A stretch of 15,541 bases of DNA from Gammaproteobacteria bacterium (GTDB lineage Bacteria; Pseudomonadota; Gammaproteobacteria; UBA9214): positions 1 through 15,541 of the forward strand of contig JAUVNM010000010.1 in NCBI GenBank assembly GCA_030599705.1, written 5' to 3'. Of this stretch, positions 6,406 through 12,638 are shown in pieces. How positions within the stretch are numbered: the stretch's first letter is position 1; each line of letters begins with the position of its first letter. The notes beneath the pieces were generated by a model, which worked only from the letters and a program-made list of their open reading frames with translations, searched no databases and had not been told where the DNA came from. Both the position numbers and the translations under genes were made by a program.

Positions 6406-7815
6406 CTACAACGCCGGGGAGTCAAACTGGACCGGCGGGATTGTTTTCTTTGCCTCGGACAGTTCCCGCTCCGTGTACCACACCAGGATATCGTAGTAAC
6501 TGCGGATGTTTTCCACGTAACGCACCGGCTCCCGCCCGCGCGCATAGCCGTAGCGGGTTTGCTGAAACCATTTCTTCTGGCTCAGTAACGGCAGGTTCTG
6601 TTTGACGTCGATCCACTGGTCGTAGTTGCCCTTGTTCTTCTGGGTCAGTACGCGGGCGTCTTCCAGGTGTCCCAGCCCGACATTGTAGGCGGCCAGTGCC
6701 AGCCAGGTACGATCCGGTTCGGTGATACGCTCCGGTATCCTGTTAATCATGTTATGCAGATAGCTGGCGCCGCCGTTGATGCTTTGTTCCGGGTCCCGCC
6801 GGTTTTCGATGTCGAGGTCTTTGGCAGCGGCCCTGGTCAGCATCATGATGCCGCGCACCCCGGTGGGTGAGACGGCTTGCGGGTTCCAGTGCGACTCCTG
6901 GTAGCCGACAGCCGCCAGCAGCCGCCAGTCCAGTCCGTATTCCGCGGCGGCTTCCCGGAACATTTCCCGGTAGGCCGGCAGGCGCTGCTCGATATGGGCC
7001 TGGTAGCTGCGCGTACCTACGTAATCGAACTTGGTAATGTGTCCGTAGTAACGTTCGATCAGCTGGTCCAGGGAACCATCCGCCTTGAGTTCCTCGAAGA
7101 AATCGACCGCTGCGTTATAGAGACTGTCATCATCGCCGCGGGCCAGGGCCCAGGCCAGCGGTTCCGGCGGGCTCAGGGGAAAGGCGGGCCGCAACTCGGG
7201 GTAGTAACGGCGGTTGATGGTGAGTTCGTTGGAGTCGGCCACGGTGTAGTCGATGAGTTGTTGCCAGACATTGATGAGCAGTTCCTCGCTCTCGACATCT
7301 TCCACCTCCTCCCAGGACAGCGACGGGTATTCGGCCTGCAGTTCCTGCAGGCGTTCAACATGGCTGCTGCCGGCCACGACCTCGAGAAGGCCTTTCAGAT
7401 CACCCGGTGTCTTCGGTCGCCCGGTTCCCACACGGTAGACGAGCTGCGGGGTGATCTCCTGGTAGACCGGACCGAAGCGGACTTTTTCACGGCGTTTTTC
7501 GGTAACGGTCAGACCCGCGGCCGCGAGATGTGCGTCGCCCCGGATCACCAGCGGCAGGATATCGTTGAAGTTCGGCGGGATAACGATCCGCAGTTCCACA
7601 CCGATTGATCTGGAGAAGCGCTTCACCAGCTCATACTCGAGTCCGGCCGGCCCTTCCGGGCCCTCGTAGTAGGTCGTCGGGCTGTTGCGGGTGAGTACCA
7701 CCAGCTCGTTCTGCTGCCGGATCTGTTCCAGCAGCGTCGATGGCTTGCCGCACCCGGTCAGGGAAATGCCGAACGCCACCAGCAGACACAAGCCACCCAT
7801 GGCGGTACCGGCCAT
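6406..7815 (-). CDS. mltF: Lytic murein transglycosylase F, lipoprotein form
   Basis: A 469-residue peptidoglycan-cleaving lytic transglycosylase. Residues 1-21 form a signal with lipobox L19-T20-G21-C22, so it should be lipid-anchored. Residues about 35-265 form a periplasmic solute-binding (SBP3-like) regulatory domain (ELVVLTRNSPTTYYEG start). Residues about 285-450 form the SLT domain, with catalytic E307 in QESHW, GIMMLT at 322-327 and AAYNVGLGHL at 375-384. This SBP3 plus SLT architecture is the MltF hallmark and the length fits. The frame is open upstream to 8028, but that would run into the tRNA-Ser gene, so ATG 7815 (or 7800) is preferred. It converges with the metallo-hydrolase gene, with a 15-nt gap and no evident terminator. 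Confidence 0.92.
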   Translation of the reverse strand: MAGTAMGGLCLLVAFGISLTGCGKPSTLLEQIRQQNELVVLTRNSPTTYYEGPEGPAGLEYELVKRFSRSIGVELRIVIPPNFNDILPLVIRGDAHLAAAGLTVTEKRREKVRFGPVYQEITPQLVYRVGTGRPKTPGDLKGLLEVVAGSSHVERLQELQAEYPSLSWEEVEDVESEELLINVWQQLIDYTVADSNELTINRRYYPELRPAFPLSPPEPLAWALARGDDDSLYNAAVDFFEELKADGSLDQLIERYYGHITKFDYVGTRSYQAHIEQRLPAYREMFREAAAEYGLDWRLLAAVGYQESHWNPQAVSPTGVRGIMMLTRAAAKDLDIENRRDPEQSINGGASYLHNMINRIPERITEPDRTWLALAAYNVGLGHLEDARVLTQKNKGNYDQWIDVKQNLPLLSQKKWFQQTRYGYARGREPVRYVENIRSYYDILVWYTERELSEAKKTIPPVQFDSPAL

Positions 7816-8006
7816 GCATACGCTAGAATACGCTGCCTGAATGGCTGACCGGAGACTTGACCCTGTTAATTCATTTCCCATAACGGGCTGCGCGCAACCT
7901 GCACCAGCTGCTTTCCCATATATAAAGAAGGGTAATGATAGCGCATCCATCGGCCAATCCCGCAATCCCGTTAACATGTCAGCCCGCAGGGCACTCAAAA
8001 AGTTCC

Positions 8007-8097
8007 GGAGAGGTACCGAAGCGGTCATAACGGCACCGACTCGAAATCGGTTGGGGGCGTAAGCCCCACAAGGGTTCGAATCCCTTCCTCTCCGCCA
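8007..8097 (+). tRNA. tRNA-Ser(CGA)
   Basis: A complete class II tRNA fold can be read. The acceptor stem is GGAGAGG (8007-8013) paired with CCTCTCC (8087-8093), with discriminator G and encoded CCA (8095-8097). The anticodon arm ACCGA-CTCGAAA-TCGGT gives anticodon CGA, reading UCG. A long serine-type variable arm (GGGGC-GTAA-GCCCC region) and the T arm AAGGG-TTCGAAT-CCCTT follow. Its 3' two-thirds recur in degraded form at 10578-10652. Confidence 0.97.
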
Positions 8098-8210
8098 TTT
8101 ATCAGATGTTTAGGTGTTCACCTCCTTTGTTTGTTCCTCTTGTTGAGCTGCGCAACGTAGAGAATTTGGGTGTTCAGGCCTGTAAATTATAGCTAGAGCG
8201 CAATGGGATA

Positions 8211-8837
8211 ATGGAGAAGATTGACTGGCACGGAGAAGTTACCTCAGTACAGCCGAGAATTCGGCTTAACCGTTCTTTCGATGAAAGAAATCATGGGTAT
8301 CCAGGGTATTCACTTCGTATCGAGGGGGCTGTCTCGGGAAATTCCCAAACCTTTTGGGTGGGAATCGGGAAAGTCGCTCAGGAGAAATATGAATTTCATT
8401 GCGGCGTAAGTGTAAGCGGGAAGGCACATCCGGTGCAGGATTCCCGTATCGAGTCCGTCGAATATTACAAAGTCAGTGGCCTGTCTGTTCCGGTCCTCGC
8501 CAAAGAAGTTCAGATAGATGGGCCGCCCTGGCAGGGAATACCGCCAAACCTCGAAGTCTATCGCTCACGAGGCCACCGCAGGCTTTCAGCGAGAACGTAT
8601 GAATCCAAATGTTCCAGCTGTATATGGGGCTGTAAGATGCCAGTAATAATTACCGTTGATCACTGGAACCCGGAACAGCATCAATATCGTTTCGAGACAT
8701 TCTGTTATGGTCCGAAATCCTGTGGTTTCTATAAACCGGGCCCAACACGCAAAGTGCCAGGCAGGAAAGGTATGTCCTGGGAGGAGGGAGACTGGGTGGA
8801 TGAGGAAGCAACCGCACACCGTGAGTCTGATGAATAG
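8211..8837 (+). CDS. Conserved-looking hypothetical protein with C-terminal Cys cluster
   Basis: A 208-residue soluble protein of unknown function. The N-terminal half (1-115) looks like a small beta-rich domain with no motif I can name. The C-terminal half carries C134-x2-C137-x3-C141 and, 24 residues later, C165-x5-C171, next to an HWNP segment and a basic GPTRKVPGRKGM stretch. Five closely spaced cysteines suggest zinc or an Fe-S cluster. The tail is acidic (WEEGDWVDEEATAHRESDE). No signal peptide or membrane segment is present. The ATG at 8211 has only a weak GGGA upstream. It is the first gene after tRNA-Ser(CGA), in a less GC-rich accessory segment, and stands alone. I have a vague recollection of similar unnamed proteins in other proteobacteria, but no function can be assigned. 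Confidence 0.75.
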   Translation: MEKIDWHGEVTSVQPRIRLNRSFDERNHGYPGYSLRIEGAVSGNSQTFWVGIGKVAQEKYEFHCGVSVSGKAHPVQDSRIESVEYYKVSGLSVPVLAKEVQIDGPPWQGIPPNLEVYRSRGHRRLSARTYESKCSSCIWGCKMPVIITVDHWNPEQHQYRFETFCYGPKSCGFYKPGPTRKVPGRKGMSWEEGDWVDEEATAHRESDE

Positions 8838-9099
8838 CAATGCATGTTGCGTTCTAACCATGCACTCCAGTTCACTCCGGGCTTTCATCTGTGATCGGCG
8901 CATGGTTTCGGCACCATCTTGCGCCCTAAGTCTCTGAATTACTCGAAGTCAGCCGGGTTGGAATTGGATAGCAATTCACTGTCACTGGCCAGCATCACTT
9001 CGCCTGTGCAGATTTGTGCAGAAAACCTGTTTTTTTCACTCGACACAATAACCCGGGATTAGCACGATATGAGAACAAATTGCGGGTAGGCCACATTTT
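8838..9099. other. Gene-free stretch between the Cys-rich protein and vapC
   Basis: No convincing gene is seen here. An imperfect hairpin with arms GGCGCATGGT (8897-8906) and ACCAT-CTT-GCGCC (8913-8925) lies about 60 nt after the preceding stop and is not followed by a T-run, so it is a poor terminator candidate. This may be decayed accessory DNA. Confidence 0.4.
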
Positions 9100-9479
9100 C
9101 TATTCTTGTGCCGGTGTCTCCCACACGTAGCCTAATCCACCAGCAATGTGCACCAGGCGTTTATCCCGTGTCCACAGTTTTGTGCCAGTGACCAAGGCAA
9201 CCGACGCCAGTAGATGAACATCAACATACCCGATACCTTTACCCATCAGGCTGTTTTGCTCGATGAAATACAGGGCTTCTTCATGACTCACTGCCTGTAG
9301 TGAATCCTGACTTTGCCAGAGTTGCAGGAACTGCTGGCGGTTTTGCAGATTGCCACAGGCGAGTTCGCCTGGCACCATCGGATGCATGATCACACGATTT
9401 TGTTCAAGTAGTTCTGCGAGAAGGGGGTTGCCACTGCGCAGGTAGTGTCAATCCAGACCGAGGTATCGACCAGGATCAT
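9100..9479 (-). pseudogene. vapC: vapC-like PIN-domain toxin broken by a 2-bp frameshift
   Basis: PIN-domain ribonuclease toxin of a type II VapBC system. Translation from the ATG at 9479 gives MILVDTSVWID, containing the first catalytic Asp (D5), then leaves frame and stops after 29 residues. Removing one GT from the GTGT at 9445-9448 restores a continuous 125-residue protein: DYLRSGNPLLAELLEQNRV then IMHPMVPGELACG with the second acidic residue, GYVDVHLLAS with the third and LWTRDKRL with the fourth. Everything but the 2-bp duplication is intact, so this is a recent lesion, a sequencing error, or conceivably a slip site. Its start overlaps the antitoxin stop as ATGA. The 97-residue in-frame remnant (ATG 9393) lacks the first Asp and should be inactive. 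Confidence 0.85.
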
Positions 9480-9673
9480 TCGCTGCTGCTGCGACGTCGG
9501 GGGATTTCATCCAGTTCCGGTTCACTGCCGCCGAGCTTTGCGAGACGCCGTGCGCTCTCGCGCTGGATTAGGGCCTTCAGGCTCTCACGTAGCAGGGCGG
9601 TTTTCTCTTTAACGCCGGTGAGGCGGACGGCCTCTTCGAAAAGCTGATCGTCGATATTCAGTGTGGTTCGCAT
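9476..9673 (-). CDS. vapB: VapB-family antitoxin
   Basis: A 65-residue antitoxin. The opening MRTTLNIDDQL is the DNA-binding beta-strand of a ribbon-helix-helix domain, followed by two helices (about 12-38). The charged tail (about 40-65, SEPELDEIPRRRSSSE) would be the toxin-binding, protease-sensitive part. GAGG lies about 8 nt before the ATG. The gene overlaps vapC by 4 nt, the usual antitoxin-first order. It should autorepress through the palindromic half-sites immediately upstream. The antitoxin appears intact while its partner toxin is frameshifted. Confidence 0.85.
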   Translation of the reverse strand: MRTTLNIDDQLFEEAVRLTGVKEKTALLRESLKALIQRESARRLAKLGGSEPELDEIPRRRSSSE

Positions 9674-9989
9674 GGTATAGACCTCAATGCATAGGAATAT
9701 GCATAACTATATGCTGATTCGCCGGGGATGGCGCACCTGCAGGATGTGTCTGAAACTCACCAGTGGTGAATTCCAGAATCAATTCGGAATATTCATTTCA
9801 TCCTGTAAAACAGGCAGCGAAACCAGCATTCAGACCAGGGTTTATGCAACTACCGGGGTTACTCTACTGCTTTAGTACAATAGACCTGCTATAGCAGGCG
9901 CGCCATGCTATTAACTGATACTAATCAGCCAGTCAGTAGCAGTATTCAGGCTCCGGCAGACGGTAGAAACTGCAAGGGCGGAGGACAAT
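9674..9989. other. Intergenic region between vapB and the small membrane protein
   Basis: This 316-bp divergent gap contains the vapB operator near its left end and no convincing gene. Toward the right lie a -10-like TACAAT (9876-9881) without a clear -35, a perfect 14-bp palindrome CCTGCTATAGCAGG (9885-9898), and a second dyad CTGAT-ACTA-ATCAG (9915-9928). These sit 60-115 nt ahead of the membrane-protein gene and may control it. Confidence 0.4.
9687..9714 (-). promoter_or_regulatory. Putative VapB operator with repeated half-sites
   Basis: ATGCATA (9687-9693) and TATGCAT (9698-9704) form a perfect 7-bp dyad with a 4-bp spacer. A third half-site TATGC (9710-9714) pairs with GCATA (9701-9705). 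The array begins 13 nt upstream of the vapB start codon, where RHH antitoxins bind cooperatively to repress their own operon. The sequence is AT-rich and includes possible -10 hexamers on the minus strand. Confidence 0.5.
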
Positions 9990-10481
9990 ATGAAAGGTAT
10001 AACAGTGAATTTCATGATGGTAGCGTCTTTCGCTGCCATATTCTCCGTGTTGATGATGGCAGGCTCCATGCTTTATGCGATCTTTGCAGCGCTCGACAAC
10101 GGCACGGACATTACCGTAACCGCAGAGAAAGTCCCGGAAGATACTGAATTTGATCCCAATGCGCTGCCGGCGCCTACAGCCGGCATAACGGGCAAGAACG
10201 GGACGATTGTCTATAACTGCAAGGACATGATCTACCAGACCACTGACAGCGGGATTAAATTTGTCAGGGAACTTGGCGGGGTCTACAACGCCGCGATCAT
10301 CAATGGTCAATTCGGACTGTACAAGCTGGATTACGGGCACCTGCAGCCAGTAGAAAATAATGCGCTGGCACCGGAAAGTATTCACAAGCTCCGCTATGGA
10401 CTGGAGGATTGCAAAGAGTACTACATTCGTTCCGGAGTACAGATGCTGACCGGTACCGGTTCTTCCGCTCCGCCGGGATAG
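9990..10481 (+). CDS. Small single-pass membrane protein of unknown function
   Basis: A 163-residue protein not recognised from any family. Residues about 5-34 form one hydrophobic membrane segment or uncleaved signal anchor (FMMVASFAAIFSVLMMAGSM core). A hydrophilic, mostly acidic domain of about 125 residues follows and would lie in the periplasm. It contains two cysteines (in NCKDM and EDCKEY) that could form a disulfide, and it ends in a Gly/Ser/Pro tail. A strong Shine-Dalgarno (GGAGG, 6 nt spacing) supports both the start and real expression. It stands alone between the vapBC operon and the decayed tRNA copy, in the presumed accessory segment. Confidence 0.65.
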   Translation: MKGITVNFMMVASFAAIFSVLMMAGSMLYAIFAALDNGTDITVTAEKVPEDTEFDPNALPAPTAGITGKNGTIVYNCKDMIYQTTDSGIKFVRELGGVYNAAIINGQFGLYKLDYGHLQPVENNALAPESIHKLRYGLEDCKEYYIRSGVQMLTGTGSSAPPG

Positions 10482-10501
10482 GGTGGCTGTCGCTGGCCAC
10501 C
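10482..10501 (+). terminator. Hairpin after the small membrane-protein gene
   Basis: GGTGGC (10482-10487) and GCCACC (10496-10501) form a 6-bp stem with an 8-nt loop immediately after the stop codon. No T-run follows, so it is a weak terminator candidate. Confidence 0.25.
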
Positions 10502-10577
10502 TGGCTGGTTGCATGGTCAGGAAACAGGAAAAATGGCACAACTGGTTGATTAAAATAAAGTTGCTGTATTAAAGCTG

Positions 10578-10652
10578 CGACTCGAAAGCGGTTGTGGGTC
10601 TATGTGTTCTACAAGGGTCCAAGCCCCTTACTCTTCACCATCCATTGATCAG
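10578..10652 (+). pseudogene. Degenerate partial copy of tRNA-Ser(CGA), possible old att site
   Basis: This stretch aligns with 8037-8105, from the anticodon stem of tRNA-Ser(CGA) to just beyond the gene. Shared blocks are CGACTCGAAA plus CGGTTG, then ACAAGGGT and CCCTT, CTCT and CCAT, then ATCAG in the 3' flank. The T stem AAGGG/CCCTT (10613-10617 and 10625-10629) is still perfect, with loop TCCAAGC instead of TTCGAAT. The anticodon stem no longer pairs, the variable arm has diverged, and no acceptor or D arm is recognisable 5' of it. A duplicated tRNA 3' portion is what integration by a tyrosine recombinase leaves behind. A decayed tandem tRNA gene is the alternative. Confidence 0.7.
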
Positions 10653-10723
10653 TAAGCAAACACGGAATCACGGTCATTTGAAGCGCCCCGGATTCTGGTT
10701 TACCCTTGCGCGCCTGCCTTCCC

Positions 10724-10814
10724 GGAGAGGTGTCCGAGTGGTTGAAGGAGCACGCCTGGAAAGTGTGTATACGGTAACCCCGTATCGAGGGTTCGAATCC
10801 CTCCCTCTCCGCCA
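10724..10814 (+). tRNA. tRNA-Ser(GGA)
   Basis: A complete class II tRNA. The acceptor stem GGAGAGG (10724-10730) pairs with CCTCTCC (10804-10810), followed by discriminator G and encoded CCA (10812-10814). The anticodon arm CACGC-CTGGAAA-GTGTG gives anticodon GGA, reading UCC and UCU. A long variable arm (TACGG-TAACC-CCGTA) and the T arm GAGGG-TTCGAAT-CCCTC complete the fold. It converges with the nos genes. Confidence 0.97.
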
Positions 10815-10823
10815 TACAGTCTG

Positions 10824-10855
10824 GTCTCTGTCCTGCGTCTCTGCAGGGCAGAGGC
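10824..10855. terminator. Hairpin between tRNA-Ser(GGA) and the end of nosY
   Basis: GTCTCTGTCCTGC (10824-10836) pairs with GCAGGGCAGAGGC (10843-10855) as a 13-bp stem including two G-T pairs, with a 6-nt loop. It sits in the 54-nt gap between two convergent transcription units, where a bidirectional terminator is expected. No T-run flanks it on either strand, so the mechanism is uncertain. Confidence 0.45.
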
Positions 10856-10868
10856 AATGACAAAAGCA

Positions 10869-11708
10869 TCAAAGCTCCCGCCTGTGAAACCGGGCTATTG
10901 CCAGCAGGAATGGAACGACGACCCAAAGCCCCATGGCCACGAGCGGCGCCACCAAACCGGATTCAAAACCGGCACCAACACCGGTTGCACCAACCAGGCG
11001 TCCAACCTCCCCGAAACCGGTAAAGTTGAACAACCGATAGGCATCGGCTGGATTGGCAAGCATGAGCACTGCAAACAATCCTTCGCTGATATATTCACCT
11101 TTATCGATTATCAGCGCAGAAAGCAGGCCAAGGTCGTATAAAACGACCAGCATCAACCAGGTGCCAACCGCTGCGCCGACCGCAACGGCGCGCTCGCGTG
11201 CCAGTGAACTGATCAGATATCCGATCGTGAGAAACACGCAGCCCAGTAACAGGGAGCTGGCCATCATGGCAGAGTAGGCCTGCCAGCCGGTGGTATCGCC
11301 GTCACCAACAAGGATGAGGATCCCCAACGCACTGCCATAACCGAGCAGGATTGCTACCAGAAGAATAGTTGTATGCCCCAGAAACTTGCCGGCAATGATC
11401 TGCCAGCGCGCCACCGGATAGGTCAGCAGCAGCAGCATGGTGCCGTGCTCGAACTCTCCGACCAGGGCATCGAACGACAGCATCAATGCAATCAGGGGCA
11501 GCAGGTACATACTCAGGCTGGTCAGGCTGACAACACTGACTTCCAGAATGCCTGCCTTGATCTCACCGACCGGAGCAGAACCCAGAAAACTCAGTGCCAA
11601 TGCCAAAGTACCCAGCAGCAGTATGGTTGCCACGACCCAGCGATTGCGCAATCCGTCGCGGACCTCTTTTGTGGCCAGTATCGGTATCGTATGCAGCATG
11701 CGAATCAT
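10869..11708 (-). CDS. nosY: Nos-type ABC transporter permease NosY
   Basis: A 279-residue integral membrane protein with about six hydrophobic helices, the permease partner of NosF. With NosD, the NosFY transporter is needed to assemble the CuZ centre of nitrous oxide reductase in the periplasm. Family features include an N-terminal KEVRDGLRNRWV segment, the EFEHGTMLLLLTYPV segment after the second helix and the characteristic NPADAYRLFNFTGF near residue 215-228. The ATG at 11708 overlaps the nosF stop by 1 nt (TGATG); a GTG one codon earlier (11711) is an alternative. A nosL gene often follows nosY, but here the next gene is tRNA-Ser(GGA) on the opposite strand. Confidence 0.92.
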   Translation of the reverse strand: MIRMLHTIPILATKEVRDGLRNRWVVATILLLGTLALALSFLGSAPVGEIKAGILEVSVVSLTSLSMYLLPLIALMLSFDALVGEFEHGTMLLLLTYPVARWQIIAGKFLGHTTILLVAILLGYGSALGILILVGDGDTTGWQAYSAMMASSLLLGCVFLTIGYLISSLARERAVAVGAAVGTWLMLVVLYDLGLLSALIIDKGEYISEGLFAVLMLANPADAYRLFNFTGFGEVGRLVGATGVGAGFESGLVAPLVAMGLWVVVPFLLAIARFHRREL

Positions 11709-12634
11709 CACTGGACCCCGTTCATATAATGAAGATAGATCTCGTCAAGCCGCGGCGCAGTCATGCTGATATCCAGTACGGCCTCACCAAGGTCGGCAAT
11801 GTGCCGCAGCACCAGCATCTTCTCATTCTCCGGACATAGCAGATCGATACTGCGATCATTGACCCTGTCAATCCGGGTGTGTGCCGCAAGCTGCTCCGCG
11901 ACGCGAGCCGCACTGCCCGGTGCTACGGCAAGCCGGGTACGCACCGGAAAACCCGCCTGTCTGCCGAGATCCTGGAGACTGCCACAGGCCACCAGTCTTC
12001 CATGTTTGATGACCGCGATCCGGTCGGCCTGCGCCTCGATTTCATTCAGGGCATGTGATGAAATCACGACCGTTGTACCGCTCGAGCGCAGATCACTGAT
12101 GATCCGGTAGAAATCACGACGCAATAAAGGGTCCAGCCCCGTGGTGGGTTCATCGAGGAACAGCAGCCTCGGCGTGCCGAGTATGGCCTGGGCAAGTCCC
12201 AAACGCTGACGCATACCCTTGGAGTAGGTGTTCAGACGCCTGGTGGCCGCCTCATGCAGGCCAACCTGTTGCAGACGCTGGCCAACCTCGGTAGCAGGCA
12301 CTCCCTTCAGGTGTGCGTAATAGTCGAGCAATTCCAGACCCGTCATATGGGGGTAAAAGGAAACGCTTTCCGGCAGGTAGCCCAGCGCCTGGCGTCGAAC
12401 TACAAACGACCGGCTGGCCGGGTCCTCAGCCAGTACCATCACCTGGCCGGTGCTGGGCCGCGTCAGACCCAGCATGAGTTTCATAATGGTCGTCTTGCCG
12501 GCGCCATTGTGCCCAATCAGCACGAAGCACTCTCCGCGATGGACCTGAAGATCGATACCGTCAACCACCACAGCCTTGCCGTAGCGCTTGTCAACGGCCC
12601 TCAGTTCAATGGCATGGACTGTATTCGCCGGCAT
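11708..12634 (-). CDS. nosF: ABC transporter ATP-binding protein NosF
   Basis: A 308-residue cytoplasmic ATPase that powers the NosDFY complex. Walker A is GHNGAGKTT (41-49). The Q-loop equivalent lies in the LPESVSFYP region (87-95). The ABC signature is YSKGMRQRLGLAQ (137-149), Walker B is RLLFLDEP (156-163) and the H-loop His is H194 in ISSHALNE. A C-terminal extension of about 90 residues follows, as in NosF homologues. The gene starts 4 nt after the nosD stop and overlaps nosY, so the three assembly genes are packed as one unit. The specific name rests on context as well as sequence. Confidence 0.93.
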   Translation of the reverse strand: MPANTVHAIELRAVDKRYGKAVVVDGIDLQVHRGECFVLIGHNGAGKTTIMKLMLGLTRPSTGQVMVLAEDPASRSFVVRRQALGYLPESVSFYPHMTGLELLDYYAHLKGVPATEVGQRLQQVGLHEAATRRLNTYSKGMRQRLGLAQAILGTPRLLFLDEPTTGLDPLLRRDFYRIISDLRSSGTTVVISSHALNEIEAQADRIAVIKHGRLVACGSLQDLGRQAGFPVRTRLAVAPGSAARVAEQLAAHTRIDRVNDRSIDLLCPENEKMLVLRHIADLGEAVLDISMTAPRLDEIYLHYMNGVQ

Positions 12635-12638
12635 CTCA

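Noticed and set aside
7816..8028. Upstream extension of the mltF reading frame to an ATG at 8028
   Set aside because: It runs into the intact tRNA-Ser(CGA) gene on the other strand and puts about 70 non-signal residues before a good lipoprotein signal, so the later ATG is preferred.
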